Both the position numbers and the translations under genes were made by a program. Positions 1 through 8,827 of a stretch of DNA of 64,000 bases are shown here, piece by piece. This DNA comes from Onishia taeanensis (GTDB taxonomy: Bacteria; Pseudomonadota; Gammaproteobacteria; Pseudomonadales; Halomonadaceae). The notes under the pieces are model-generated. The model saw only the letters and a program-made list of their open reading frames with translations. It did no database searches and was not told the DNA's origin. Every line of letters begins with the position of its first letter. Position 1 is the first letter of the stretch. Location: NCBI RefSeq assembly GCF_900100755.1, contig NZ_FNCI01000001.1, positions 1 through 64,000 of the forward strand, given 5' to 3'.

Positions 1-295
1 GCATTCGGATCAGGGCTGGCATTATCGACATCCCAGCTATCGCCGCCTAGTGGTGGATAAGCGAATACTGCGCAGTATGTCGCGGAAAGGGAATTGCCTG
101 GACAATGCTGCCATGGAAAGTTTTTTCGGCACTCTGAAAGCCGAGTACTTCCACCTAACTCAGTTCGACAACGTTGAGCAGTTGCAGCAAGGCCTCGACC
201 GGTACATCCATTACTACAATCACGAGCGCATCAAGATGAAACTAAAAGGCCTGAGCCCCGTGGAATACAGGACTCAGGCCATGGCCGCCGGTTGA
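1..295 (+). CDS. IS3-family transposase OrfB, C-terminal part (5' cut by window edge)
   Basis: This is the C-terminal end of a DDE-type (rve integrase core) transposase that cuts and joins insertion-sequence ends. The frame is open from base 2 to the TGA at 293-295, so the gene begins before the window. It reads HSDQGWHY near the start, which holds the second catalytic Asp, and later NAAMESFFGTLKAE, which holds the catalytic Glu; both are hallmarks of IS3/IS150-group OrfB proteins. The tail (NHERIKMKLKGLSPVEY) is also typical of this family. A terminal inverted repeat follows about 10 bases after the stop. The upstream OrfA and the left end lie outside the window, so it cannot be told whether the element is intact. 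Confidence 0.93.
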   Translation, partial: HSDQGWHYRHPSYRRLVVDKRILRSMSRKGNCLDNAAMESFFGTLKAEYFHLTQFDNVEQLQQGLDRYIHYYNHERIKMKLKGLSPVEYRTQAMAAG

Positions 296-304
296 GGTGA
301 CTAA

Positions 305-330
305 CCGTCCAACTACTGGGGGTCAGTTCA
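305..330 (+). repeat. Right terminal inverted repeat of the IS3-family element
   Basis: Read on the minus strand this begins TGAACTGACCCCCAGTAG and continues into TTGGACGG, the form of terminal repeat common among IS3-family elements. It lies just downstream of the transposase stop, where the right end is expected. The element probably ends at about 330. The left end is outside the window, so the target duplication cannot be checked. Confidence 0.8.
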
Positions 331-385
331 TGAGAGAGCGGGGCGTTTTGCTTTTTGGGCTAACCCGCTGTTGTTGCAGTATCGC

Positions 386-2440
386 TTACTGGGTCGAGGC
401 GCTGGGAGGCTTGGCCTTGACGCCGGCCATCACCTCGGCCTGACGCTCGAGGGTCAGCGACAGGCGCTCGATCAGACCTTCGAGCAATACGTGCCAGTCC
501 TTGGTGATGCCGCCGTGGGAGGCGAGGGCCTCATCCAGTGATTGGCTCGCCTCGCGTATGCCGCGAGGCGATTGGCCCCGGGCGCTTTCCTCGAAGGCCT
601 TGGCGAGCACCGCCAGCAATTCATGCAGGGCCTGGCGGACGGGAGGCGCGCTATTATCGAGGCGATGGCGCAGGCGCAGGCAGGACCGGCCAAGATCGAG
701 ACCGTTGAGGCCGATCATGAACAGATGTCGCTGCTCTTCGGGCAGCATGTTGTCGTGGCGGCCAAGCTGCAGCAGGCGGTCCGCCATGCGACCGCTGAAG
801 GTGGCTTCTGCTTCGTGCAGCGGTGGCGCACCGATATCGCTGAGGTCTCGGCTGATGGCGCTCACCAGGCGGCGGCGTTGAAGGGGCGCCCCTAAACCGG
901 GTATCAGCCGGAATGCCATCACTACCGCACTCAGGCCGATGATCACAGCAATGGCGCGGTTGGCAAAGCTGTCGAAGGAGAAATCCATGCCGTTGCCGGG
1001 CATGGTCAGCAGGATATTGAAGATGGTGAAGGCCAGGCAGTAGCCCATCAGCTGTGGCTTGGCGGCCCCCAGAAGCCCCAGGAAAAGTGGTGTGAAGAGC
1101 AGCATCGCTAGCATCGGAAAGCCGTTGGCCTGGGAGAGCAGCACATGGCCAAACAAAAAGGCGCTGGGCAGGGCCACCAGCATGCCTTTGAAGAACATCA
1201 CGCAGATCGTGACCGGGTTGTCGCGGCTGGCGAAGAAGGTCGAGAACAGCGTGCCCAGCAGCATCGCGACCTGGCCGTTGGACCAGTGCGTTTGGATCCA
1301 GAAGGTCGCCAGACAGGAAAACACCAGCCCGGCTCGCCCGGCGTTGAGCAGCGCTGCCAGATGGTCGCGGTGCCAGGAAAGAGCGCCGGCACGCAGGCGC
1401 TTGCGGCCGGGGTGGGCGATGGCTTCTCGGGCGTCGAGCATGATCATGGCGCTGCCGAGTACCTCTCTCAGGCCGAGCAGCAGGCGTCGCTGCAGGGGCG
1501 TGAGGTCGGTTTCCGGGCAGGCATGGGCCTGATGACGCAGATCCTGTAGTCGCTCACGGGCCGCCGGCACGCCGCTGACATCTGCGGCATCACGAAAGGC
1601 CTGGGCGCTCTCACTGGCGAGGCGTTTCAGCGCATCGTTGACCTGGCCAGCCTGGTCCTGCAGCAACTGATGCAGGGCGCTCAAGGTGGCAAAGAAGCGC
1701 AGGGTGCGCTTGGTCAGAAGGTGGGTCGCGCGAACGCGGCCGGCACTGCCGGGGCCCTCATAACGCGCCGATTGGCTGTCGATTTCCAGCGTCATCAGCG
1801 GCTCGAGGCTCTGGGTCAGCGACTCCTGCAGCTCATCCATGTCGTCGCTGGCATCCAGTCGCTGGGCAGCATGGGTGAAGGCCTTGTTGATGACGCTGTC
1901 GGCCTGACGCGCCAGGTGCTCCTTGACCGGCGTAGGCCATAGCAAAGCGTTGACCAGGGTCGCACAGATCGCGCCCAGGCCGAGCTCCGACAGCCTGGCC
2001 ACCGCGATACCGAAGACACCGCCGGGTTGGCTGTGGCCGATGACCACCACCAGCATCGCGGTCACCGCCCCCATGATGCAGCCGTAGGAAAAGTTGTTGC
2101 GCAAAAGCGAGCTGGCGTAGGCGCATAGCATCAGCCACAGCGTGAGGGTGATCAGCGCCGGCACCCTTGCCTGTGCAAACAGCGCCATGATGCCGATGCC
2201 CACCAGGGCGCCAATCAGGGTGCCGCCGATCTGGCAAAGACCCTTCTCGATCACCATGCCGCTCATCGGCCGAATTTGCAGGAAGGCGGCGGAGATCAGC
2301 GCCCAGTAGGGACGCTCCAGATCGAACATCAGGGCCACATAGAGCGCCAGCACCATGGCAAGCGTGGCCTTGGTGGCAAACTTGAGGGCGGATGGCGACG
2401 GCGTTAGATAGGCGTCGGTCCAGAGCGAAAGACGGCTCAA
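386..2440 (-). CDS. aaeB: FUSC-family aromatic acid efflux permease (AaeB-like)
   Basis: A 684-residue inner-membrane protein of the FUSC/AaeB family, the permease half of p-hydroxybenzoic-acid-type efflux pumps. It shows the family's duplicated layout: a hydrophobic block near residues 20-165, a long polar cytoplasmic stretch, a second hydrophobic block near residues 360-510 (around LVFSCLATFWIQTHWSNGQ), and a polar C-terminal domain. The length fits AaeB (about 655). Its start codon overlaps the stop of the upstream HlyD-type gene by four bases, and a DUF1656 gene precedes that, giving the aaeX-aaeA-aaeB order. The substrate cannot be read from sequence. The gene ends only about 55 bases from the IS3 right end, so its original downstream region may have been displaced. 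Confidence 0.88.
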   Translation of the reverse strand: MSRLSLWTDAYLTPSPSALKFATKATLAMVLALYVALMFDLERPYWALISAAFLQIRPMSGMVIEKGLCQIGGTLIGALVGIGIMALFAQARVPALITLTLWLMLCAYASSLLRNNFSYGCIMGAVTAMLVVVIGHSQPGGVFGIAVARLSELGLGAICATLVNALLWPTPVKEHLARQADSVINKAFTHAAQRLDASDDMDELQESLTQSLEPLMTLEIDSQSARYEGPGSAGRVRATHLLTKRTLRFFATLSALHQLLQDQAGQVNDALKRLASESAQAFRDAADVSGVPAARERLQDLRHQAHACPETDLTPLQRRLLLGLREVLGSAMIMLDAREAIAHPGRKRLRAGALSWHRDHLAALLNAGRAGLVFSCLATFWIQTHWSNGQVAMLLGTLFSTFFASRDNPVTICVMFFKGMLVALPSAFLFGHVLLSQANGFPMLAMLLFTPLFLGLLGAAKPQLMGYCLAFTIFNILLTMPGNGMDFSFDSFANRAIAVIIGLSAVVMAFRLIPGLGAPLQRRRLVSAISRDLSDIGAPPLHEAEATFSGRMADRLLQLGRHDNMLPEEQRHLFMIGLNGLDLGRSCLRLRHRLDNSAPPVRQALHELLAVLAKAFEESARGQSPRGIREASQSLDEALASHGGITKDWHVLLEGLIERLSLTLERQAEVMAGVKAKPPSASTQ

Positions 2441-3306
2441 GGCGACGGTGCCTCGAGGATGCGCACGGTGGCGGTCATGCCGGCACTCAGCAAGGTGCCG
2501 TCGGGGATGTCATCGAGCTCGATGCGCACAGGAATACGCTGCGCCAGTCGTACCCAACTGAAGGTCGGCTCGACCTTGGGCAGTAACTGGTCATTGGCTG
2601 TGGTGTTGCTGTCGGCGATGCCGCGGCCAATGCCGGCAACATGGCCGTCAAGCTGGGTGTCGCCGCTCATCAAGGTAATGCGCGCGGGGTCACCGACGGC
2701 GATGCCCGGCATCTTGGTCTCTTCGAAATAGCCGGTGACGTAGTAGGAATCTGCCTTCACCAACGCCATCACCGGGTTGCCGGTATTGACGTAATTGCCT
2801 TCACTGAGTCTGAGGTTCAGGACGTTACCGTCGGCCGGCGCGGTCACCGTGGTGCGCTCGAGATCGAGCTGTGCGCTTTCAAGCTCGGCCTGGGCCTGGT
2901 CGAGGGAGGCCTTGGCACTTTGGGTCTCGAGGCGCGCCAGATCGAGATCTTCGTCGCTTATCGCCCGGTTGCTGAGACGGTTGCGGCGGGTCTCTTCATG
3001 CTGCTTGGACTCCCACTGCGCCTTCTTCTGTGCGACGACTGCCTTGGCCGTATCAACGGCCGTTGCATAGCGCTGGCGGTTGATCTGAAAGAGGACATCG
3101 CCCTTGTCCACCGCCTGGGTATCCTCGATGGACAGCTCGCTCACCCAGCCAGAAACGTCCGGTGCGATGGTGATCACATCGGCCCGTACCCGGCCGTCCC
3201 GGGTCCAGGGGGTATAGAGATAGTAATGCCAGAGCCAGGCACCCGCTGCCAGGGCCAGGGCCACGACCACGAGCGTGGTCAGCATGCGAAGCAGTTTGTG
3301 CATCAT
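2437..3306 (-). CDS. aaeA: HlyD-family periplasmic adaptor of the efflux pump (AaeA-like)
   Basis: A 289-residue membrane-fusion protein that links the inner-membrane permease to the periplasm or outer membrane. It opens with MMHKLLRM and a single N-terminal membrane anchor, followed by the family signature YTPWTRDGRVRAD, a biotinyl-lipoyl half, a coiled-coil hairpin (about residues 75-145, rich in Ala, Gln, Glu and Arg), and a beta-barrel region containing VTGYFEE. The frame is open further upstream, but that extra N-terminus lies over the DUF1656 gene and looks like shadow translation. The Met at 3306 gives the usual four-base overlap with the upstream stop. It is part of the aaeXAB-like operon and translationally coupled at both ends. 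Confidence 0.88.
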   Translation of the reverse strand: MMHKLLRMLTTLVVVALALAAGAWLWHYYLYTPWTRDGRVRADVITIAPDVSGWVSELSIEDTQAVDKGDVLFQINRQRYATAVDTAKAVVAQKKAQWESKQHEETRRNRLSNRAISDEDLDLARLETQSAKASLDQAQAELESAQLDLERTTVTAPADGNVLNLRLSEGNYVNTGNPVMALVKADSYYVTGYFEETKMPGIAVGDPARITLMSGDTQLDGHVAGIGRGIADSNTTANDQLLPKVEPTFSWVRLAQRIPVRIELDDIPDGTLLSAGMTATVRILEAPSP

Positions 3307-3521
3307 AAGGATCCGGTAGCAGAGGAAGAGAGAAAGGCGATGGCGGCGGTGATGATCACGAACAATGCCGCGTCGAACCAGGCTTCGTACCAGAATACCT
3401 TCGAGCCCACCAGACGATGTAGCAGGGTGCGAACGATGAAGGCGCCGAGAAAGCCCAGCAGGGCGTATAGCAGAAGTGGGCTGACGTAGATGCCGCCCAG
3501 GGCGATTTCCTTTAGGTCCAT
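3303..3521 (-). CDS. aaeX: DUF1656 small membrane protein (AaeX-like)
   Basis: A 72-residue protein with two hydrophobic segments (ISPLLLYALLGFLGAFIV-like and a C-terminal one), matching the DUF1656/AaeX family that almost always precedes AaeA/AaeB pairs. The start at 3521 (MDLKEIALGG) is chosen because GGGAGAAA lies five bases upstream; an in-frame Met seven codons earlier has no such site. It is the first gene of the operon. AaeX is of unknown molecular function, and nothing here adds to that. Confidence 0.82.
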   Translation of the reverse strand: MDLKEIALGGIYVSPLLLYALLGFLGAFIVRTLLHRLVGSKVFWYEAWFDAALFVIITAAIAFLSSSATGSL

Positions 3522-3660
3522 GCTTTCTCCCGTGGTCGGCACGCCCGTCGATGGACAAGCTTAATATGTTAGCACGCTATCAAAATAGTTGCACCAGGAC
3601 GCTCTGGGCGCGACTCGGCCTAAGGCTGCCTGACCGTTGACAGGATTGCGCTCAGGCATT

Positions 3661-3689
3661 TTGTTTAATGTTTAGGCTAAGCTTATGCT
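3661..3689 (+). promoter_or_regulatory. Candidate sigma70 promoter for the HAAT substrate-binding gene
   Basis: TTGTTT at 3661-3666 and TATGCT at 3684-3689 are separated by 17 bases, a good spacing for a sigma70 promoter, about 95 bases before the binding-protein start. This is a match by eye to the consensus only. Confidence 0.4.
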
Positions 3690-3781
3690 GCGCTACAGGG
3701 GCCGCAACAACGATCAGTGTCGCGCCCGCCAACGGTCTGTCAATAATGAACAATCAAGGTCAGTAACAGGAGTCTTTTACC

Positions 3782-5002
3782 ATGATCGTCAAGAAACCCT
3801 TAATCGGTGCCATTTCCGCCCTGGCAATGACCACCAGCCTCGCGGCCACCGCCGAACCGCTGAACGTGGGCGTACTGGTGCCGCTGACTGGCGACCTGCA
3901 GAGCTATGGTGAGCCGTCATTGCGCGCAGCTGAGCTGGCGGTCAAGGAGATCAACGCCGATGGCGGCGTGATGGGCGAGCCCATCGAGATCAGTGCCGGT
4001 GACACCCAGACCTCGCCGCAGCCCGGCGTGGCGGCTGCCCAGAAGCTGGTCAACGTGCAAGGCGTGCATGCCATCTTCGGCGCTCTGTCCAGCGGTGTGA
4101 CTATCCCGGTGGCACAGAGCGTATCCAAGCCCGAGCAGGTGCTGCAGATCTCCAACGCTTCCACCTCGCCGGTGATCACGAGCCTGGATGACGACGACTT
4201 CTTGTTCCGCACCGTGCCGTCGGATGCCTTCCAGGGCGTGGCACTGTCCGAGATCACTGCCGAGAAAGGCTATAAGACCGTCAGTGTCATCTACGTGAAC
4301 AACGATTATGGCAAGGGCCTGACCGATGCCTTCAGCAAGGCCTTCGAGGCTCAAGGCGGCACCGTGGCGGCAACCGTTGCCTACGAGCAGGGCCAGGCCG
4401 CTTATCGCGGTGAGCTGCAGCAGGCCGATACTGGTGGTACCGAGGCATTGGTACTGATCGGCTACCCGGAGAACGGCGAGACCATCCTGCGCCAGGCCCT
4501 CGAGGGCGGCTTCTTCCGTGACTTCGTGTTCACCGATGGCATGAAGGCGCCGGAACTGATCGACAACCTCGGCGCTCAGGCCCTGGAAGGCGCCATCGGC
4601 ACCGTGCCTCAGGCTCGCGGCGACTCGCCGGGTGCCCAGCACTTTGCCAGCGCCTATGACGGTGAATACGGTGAGGTGCCGCCCAAGCCCTATCTGGACA
4701 CCGCCTACGACGCCCTCTATGTGATTGCACTGGCTGCCGAGCAGGCCGGCTCCACCGACCACGTAGCCATTCGCGACAGCGTTCGCATGGTCGCCAACCC
4801 GCCGGGTGTGAAGGTTGGCCCGGGCGAGTTTGCCAAGGCCGTGGAGCTGATCGCCGCCGGTGAAGACATCGACTACGAGGGGGCCTCTGGCTCGGTGAAC
4901 TTCGACAATAACGGTGACGTGCCGGGTACCTTCGGCGAATGGACCTTCAAGGATGGTGAGATCATCACCAACCGCATCTTCGAGCCCACCATGCCCGAGT
5001 GA
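3782..5002 (+). CDS. ABC-type branched-chain amino acid / amide substrate-binding protein (LivK-like)
   Basis: A 406-residue periplasmic type I binding protein (Peripla_BP_6 family). Residues 1-24 form a Sec signal peptide ending in AATAEP. The mature protein starts LNVGVLVPLTGDLQSYGEP and has the ELAVKEINADGGV helix typical of LivK/HAAT receptors. The ligand could be branched-chain amino acids, amides or a related small molecule. The transport genes livG-livF-livH-livM lie convergently on the other strand, which suggests they form one importer expressed from two promoters. Translation likely starts at 3782 after the AGGAG at 3768-3772. A strong terminator follows at 5045. Confidence 0.9.
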   Translation: MIVKKPLIGAISALAMTTSLAATAEPLNVGVLVPLTGDLQSYGEPSLRAAELAVKEINADGGVMGEPIEISAGDTQTSPQPGVAAAQKLVNVQGVHAIFGALSSGVTIPVAQSVSKPEQVLQISNASTSPVITSLDDDDFLFRTVPSDAFQGVALSEITAEKGYKTVSVIYVNNDYGKGLTDAFSKAFEAQGGTVAATVAYEQGQAAYRGELQQADTGGTEALVLIGYPENGETILRQALEGGFFRDFVFTDGMKAPELIDNLGAQALEGAIGTVPQARGDSPGAQHFASAYDGEYGEVPPKPYLDTAYDALYVIALAAEQAGSTDHVAIRDSVRMVANPPGVKVGPGEFAKAVELIAAGEDIDYEGASGSVNFDNNGDVPGTFGEWTFKDGEIITNRIFEPTMPE

Positions 5003-5044
5003 TGTTCCACTCGCTGAGCTAGCTGCAGGCTAGCGACATGACAT

Positions 5045-5074
5045 CGCCCCGGCCACGCGCCGGGGCGTTTTTTT
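5045..5074 (+). terminator. Rho-independent terminator after the substrate-binding gene
   Basis: CGCCCCGGC and the near-complementary GCGCCGGGGCG form a GC-rich stem with a short loop, followed directly by seven T residues. It lies 43 bases after the stop codon. Confidence 0.9.
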
Positions 5075-5214
5075 GTCGGTTACCTATCCTCGGCGACAAG
5101 AAGCGTCTGCTAGGTGATGCAGATACCGATAGATCAGGCCTTACGATGGGGAAGTGGGCCTTTGCGCTGGCAAAGCCCCGGCTCGATAAGCGAGCAGCCC
5201 TGGCGACAGCCCAA

Positions 5215-5244
5215 ATAAAAACCCCGGCGCAAGGGCCGGGGCGG
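5215..5244 (-). terminator. Rho-independent terminator of the livGFHM operon
   Basis: On the minus strand CGCCCCGGCCC and GCGCCGGGG form a stem-loop followed by TTTTTA. It lies about 40 bases past the livM stop and faces the plus-strand terminator at 5045. Confidence 0.88.
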
Positions 5245-5285
5245 TGAGAGCCAAGCGGGAGCACGCCCGCCTGTCTCGTCGAGGA

Positions 5286-6230
5286 TTACTTCTTACGGGC
5301 GATCAACTTGGGCGGCTTCTCGGGCAGAATGCCCTGCGGCCGAGTGACCAGAATGACCTGCAGCAGCACGCCAATCAGCAGCACCCGCAGGGCGGCGGCC
5401 TGGGTGGCGTACTCGGTGGGCAGCAGGTCGGTGGCCAGCTCGGTCAGGGTCCAGACGCCCCACACCACCACGGCGCCGAGAATGGCCCCGCGGTTATTGC
5501 CGCTACCGCCCGCGATCAGCATGACCCACACCAGGAAGGTGCCGTAGAGCGGCATGAAGGCCTCGGGGCTGAGGAAGCCGAAGAAGTGGGCATAGAGGCC
5601 GCCGCCCAGGCCCATGATGGCGGCACCTAGTACGAAGGCCTGCAGGCGGAAGCGGGCGATCGACTTGCCCGCCGCGGCGGTGGCGGGCTCGTTCTCGCGA
5701 ATCGCCCGCAGCACGCGGCCCCAGGGCGAGGCATAGGCGCGCTCGAGCAGGAAGTAGACCAGCACCACGAAGGCCACCACTACCAGCAGGTAGCCGAAGG
5801 GGCTGTCCAGCGGTGTGCCGGCGAAGGGGCGCTCGATGCCGGCGATGCCGCGCACGCCGTTGGTCAGCCAATCCTCGTTCTTGATGAAGAGGCGAATCAT
5901 CTCGGCGATGCCAATGGTGGCGATGGCGAGATAGTCGGTGCGCAGCTTGGCGGTGATGCGCCCGATCACCAGGCCGATCAGCGCCGAGGCAAGGGTCGCC
6001 CCGACCAGGCCCACCAGGAAGGGCATGCCCAGCCCGCCGAGATAGGCGGGGCTTTCCGGGGTGGTGAGAATGGCGCTGGTATAGGCACCCACGGCGAAGA
6101 AACCGGCGATACCGATGTTGAACTGACCGGTGAAACCCCATTGGGTGTTGAGGCCCATGGCCAGCACCGCATAGATGCCGGCGAAGGTCAGAAACGAGAC
6201 GAGGTAAGCGAACAGGCTGGCGAATTCCAT
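5286..6230 (-). CDS. livM: Branched-chain amino acid-type ABC permease LivM
   Basis: A 314-residue polytopic inner-membrane permease of the LivM (BPD_transp_2) family. It shows the typical NTQWGFTGQFNIGIAGFFAVGAY segment near residue 30 (quoted in part), the ATIGIAEMIRL region, and the EAA-like loop around LRAIRENEPATAAAGK. ATG at 6230 is preferred over a GTG one codon upstream because AAGGGGA lies eight bases before it; it overlaps the livH stop by one base. It is the last gene of livGFHM. Together with LivH it forms the membrane channel; the binding protein is encoded at 3782-5002. Confidence 0.9.
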   Translation of the reverse strand: MEFASLFAYLVSFLTFAGIYAVLAMGLNTQWGFTGQFNIGIAGFFAVGAYTSAILTTPESPAYLGGLGMPFLVGLVGATLASALIGLVIGRITAKLRTDYLAIATIGIAEMIRLFIKNEDWLTNGVRGIAGIERPFAGTPLDSPFGYLLVVVAFVVLVYFLLERAYASPWGRVLRAIRENEPATAAAGKSIARFRLQAFVLGAAIMGLGGGLYAHFFGFLSPEAFMPLYGTFLVWVMLIAGGSGNNRGAILGAVVVWGVWTLTELATDLLPTEYATQAAALRVLLIGVLLQVILVTRPQGILPEKPPKLIARKK

Positions 6231-7099
6231 CACAGTGTCCCCTTGAAGATGCCCTGAGGCCGGAAGATCAGCATCATCACCATGATGGCGAAGGCCACGG
6301 CCGGCTTATAGGCAGCAGAGATGAACAGCGTCGACATCTCCATCGAGATACCGATGATCATACCGCCAACGATGGCCCCGTAGGGCCGCCCGATGCCGCC
6401 GAGAATGGCAGCGGCGAACACCGGCAGCAGCGTCGTCCAGCCCATCACCGGGTGTAGGCGAGTATCGATGCCGAGGAATACCCCGGCTGCCGCCGCCAGG
6501 GCGCCACCGATGATCCAGGTGACGATGATGACGCGTTCGGCAGGAATGCCGCTGACCAGCGCCAGGTCCATGTTGTCGGACATGGCGCGCATCGCCTTGC
6601 CCATCCGGGTGCGCGTCAGGAACAAATGCACGCCGGCTACCAGACCCAGCGAGATCAGCACGATCCACACATGATCCGGCTTGATGCGAAGCCCACCGAG
6701 CACGTCGAGGCGCCAGGGGAACTGGATGCCGCTGGCATAGGTCTGGTTTTCCGAACCCCAGATCAACTGGATCAGGCTGCGCAGGATCAGCGCCATGCCG
6801 AAGGAGGAGATCAGCAGGATGACCGGCTGGGTGCGGCGGATACGCCGGTAGAGCAGTTGGTCGATGACCACGGCCACCACGGCCATGCCGACCATGGCCG
6901 CCGGCAGCGCAAACCAGGGGCTGAGCCCCATCACGCCGATGAAGGTCAGGCCTATGTAGGCGCCTAGCGTCATGAAATCGCCGTGGGCGAAGTGCGCGAA
7001 GCGCAGGATGCCGAAGATCATCGACACCCCAATGGCGCCCATGCTCAGTACGCTGCCCAGCACCATGCCGTAGATCAGGATCTGTAAGATGTCATTCAT
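6230..7099 (-). CDS. livH: Branched-chain amino acid-type ABC permease LivH
   Basis: A 289-residue hydrophobic permease of the LivH family. Recognisable parts are GAIGVSMIFGILRFAHFAHG near the N-terminus, the loop MGKAMRAMSDNMDLALVSGI that contacts the ATPases, and the C-terminal AAILGGIGRPYGAIVGG. The length matches LivH (about 300). It lies two bases after livF and overlaps livM by one base, so the operon is tightly coupled. Confidence 0.92.
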   Translation of the reverse strand: MNDILQILIYGMVLGSVLSMGAIGVSMIFGILRFAHFAHGDFMTLGAYIGLTFIGVMGLSPWFALPAAMVGMAVVAVVIDQLLYRRIRRTQPVILLISSFGMALILRSLIQLIWGSENQTYASGIQFPWRLDVLGGLRIKPDHVWIVLISLGLVAGVHLFLTRTRMGKAMRAMSDNMDLALVSGIPAERVIIVTWIIGGALAAAAGVFLGIDTRLHPVMGWTTLLPVFAAAILGGIGRPYGAIVGGMIIGISMEMSTLFISAAYKPAVAFAIMVMMLIFRPQGIFKGTL

Positions 7100-7101
7100 G
7101 G

Positions 7102-7821
7102 CTAGCCTCCCAGGAACATTTCAGCGACTTCCGGGTCGGCCAGCAGATTGGGCCCGGTGTCCTCATGGCGATTGGCGCCGGTGGCAAGCACATAGCCGCG
7201 GCTGGCGATAGCCAGCGCCTGCTTGGCATTCTGCTCGACCATCAACACGCCGATGCCCTGGGCGTTGATCTGCTTGATGCGCTCGAAGGTTTCATCGATC
7301 AGCTTTGGTGACAGGCCAGCAGTGGGCTCATCGAGCATCAGCAGCTTGGGGTCGACCATCAGGGCGCGACCCATGGCAACCAGCTGGCGCTCGCCGCCGG
7401 ACATCAGCCCGGCGGGCTGGCGGCGACGCTCGGCGAGCTTGGGGAACAGGTCGTAGACCTTCTCCATGCGCGGCTTGAGATCGCCGGTCATCAGATAGCC
7501 GCCCATCTCGAGGTTTTCCTGCACGGTAAGCGATGGGAAGACGTTCTGCTCCTGAGGCACGTAGGCGATGCCTCGGCGCACCATCTGTTCCGGCTTGGCG
7601 TTGGTGATGTCCTCGCCCTGGAAAAGCACCTTTCCGGTGCGGACCTTCACCAGCCCGAAGATCGCCTTCATGGCGGTGGACTTGCCGGCCCCGTTGGGGC
7701 CCACGATAACCACGATTTCATCGGCGTTGGCCCGCAGATTGGTGCCCTTGAGGATATCGGCGCCGCCGTAGCCACCGTAGATATCCTGGGCATCCAGCAG
7801 GGTGGTGGTCGAGCTGCTCAT
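7102..7821 (-). CDS. livF: Branched-chain amino acid-type ABC ATPase LivF
   Basis: A 239-residue ATPase. It has Walker A GPNGAGKST (about residue 40), the signature MSGGERQLVAMGRAL, Walker B LLMLDEPTAGLSP, and the switch His replaced by Gln in VLMVEQNAKQAL, as is normal for LivF. YVPQEQNVFPSLTV is the Q-loop region typical of the family. The start overlaps the livG stop by four bases. Confidence 0.92.
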   Translation of the reverse strand: MSSSTTTLLDAQDIYGGYGGADILKGTNLRANADEIVVIVGPNGAGKSTAMKAIFGLVKVRTGKVLFQGEDITNAKPEQMVRRGIAYVPQEQNVFPSLTVQENLEMGGYLMTGDLKPRMEKVYDLFPKLAERRRQPAGLMSGGERQLVAMGRALMVDPKLLMLDEPTAGLSPKLIDETFERIKQINAQGIGVLMVEQNAKQALAIASRGYVLATGANRHEDTGPNLLADPEVAEMFLGG

Positions 7822-8600
7822 GCGTCTTCCCCCATATGACCGCTGACGCCGCCACCCAGATAGGCTTCGCGGACCTCTGCATTCTGGCGAATCTCGCTCA
7901 TCGGGCCAGAGGCAATCAGTTCACCGTTGGCCATCACGTGCACCGGGTCGCAGAGTTGTGAGATCAGGTCCATATCGTGCTCGATTAGGCAAAAGGTATA
8001 GCCACGCTCGGTGTTGAGACGGCGGATCGCCTCGCGGATCTTGCCGAGCAGCGTGCGGTTGACGCCGGCACCCGGCTCATCCAGTAGCACCATCTTGGCG
8101 TCGGTCATCATGGTCCGACCGAGATCCAGCAGCTTCTTCTGGCCCCCCGAGAGATTGCCGGCCAGTTCATCGGCGACATGCGAGATTTCCAGGAAGTCGA
8201 GCACTTCGTCGACCCGCTCGAGGACCTTGGTATCTTCCTCGCGAACTCGGCCCCAGCGTAACCAGCTGTTGAAGAGGTTTTCACCGCTCTGTTCAGGGGG
8301 GACCACCATCAGATTCTCGCGCACTGTCATCTGCGAGAACTCATGGGGAATCTGGAAAGTGCGCACCAGCCCCCGGTGGAAGAGTTCATGGGTAGGCAGG
8401 CCGGTGATGTCCTGGCCGTCGAGCACGATGCGGCCGCTGGTAGGCGGGAAGAGGCCGGCGACGATGTTGAACAGGGTGCTTTTGCCGGCGCCGTTGGGGC
8501 CGATCAAGCCGGTGATGCTGCCCTGGGCAACCTCGAAGGACACATCCTTCACCGCCTGCAAGCCGCCGAAGGACTTGGAGACGTTTTCGATTCGGATCAA
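7818..8600 (-). CDS. livG: Branched-chain amino acid-type ABC ATPase LivG
   Basis: A 260-residue ATPase with Walker A GPNGAGKST, the signature LSGGQKKLLDLGRTMM, Walker B MVLLDEPGAGVN, and the switch His in LIEHDMDLI. DEPGAGVN is typical of LivG. The start is a TTG at 8600 (protein MIRIENVSKSFGG), supported by GGAG eight bases upstream; no ATG is better placed. It is the first gene of the livGFHM operon. Confidence 0.9.
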   Translation of the reverse strand: MIRIENVSKSFGGLQAVKDVSFEVAQGSITGLIGPNGAGKSTLFNIVAGLFPPTSGRIVLDGQDITGLPTHELFHRGLVRTFQIPHEFSQMTVRENLMVVPPEQSGENLFNSWLRWGRVREEDTKVLERVDEVLDFLEISHVADELAGNLSGGQKKLLDLGRTMMTDAKMVLLDEPGAGVNRTLLGKIREAIRRLNTERGYTFCLIEHDMDLISQLCDPVHVMANGELIASGPMSEIRQNAEVREAYLGGGVSGHMGEDA

Positions 8601-8827
8601 GGTGGGAGCTCCTGCCTTGAGATTGTTCTTGAAATTATGATGGAGCGGGCAGCACTAGCCTTTAGGCAGGCTCGCCCAATGCGAAGACAGTATCGCCGAG
8701 CACGAGGCGTATCAAGGCGACGAACAGACGAGATTTAAACGCTTGTCTTAAGGCAGGGGGCAGCAGCCGCTTCGCCGGCTGTCATCGAGAGGTTTCAGCT
8801 AGGGTATAAAAGTGACCGAGCCCGGCA

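Noticed and set aside
2641-3489. A 282-codon open frame on plus opposite aaeA
   Set aside because: Antisense to a recognised HlyD-family gene; no ribosome site.
8601-8827. A LexA-type operator before the S24 remnant
   Set aside because: No CTGT-N8-ACAG match was found; only a TATAAAA-like stretch near 8804.
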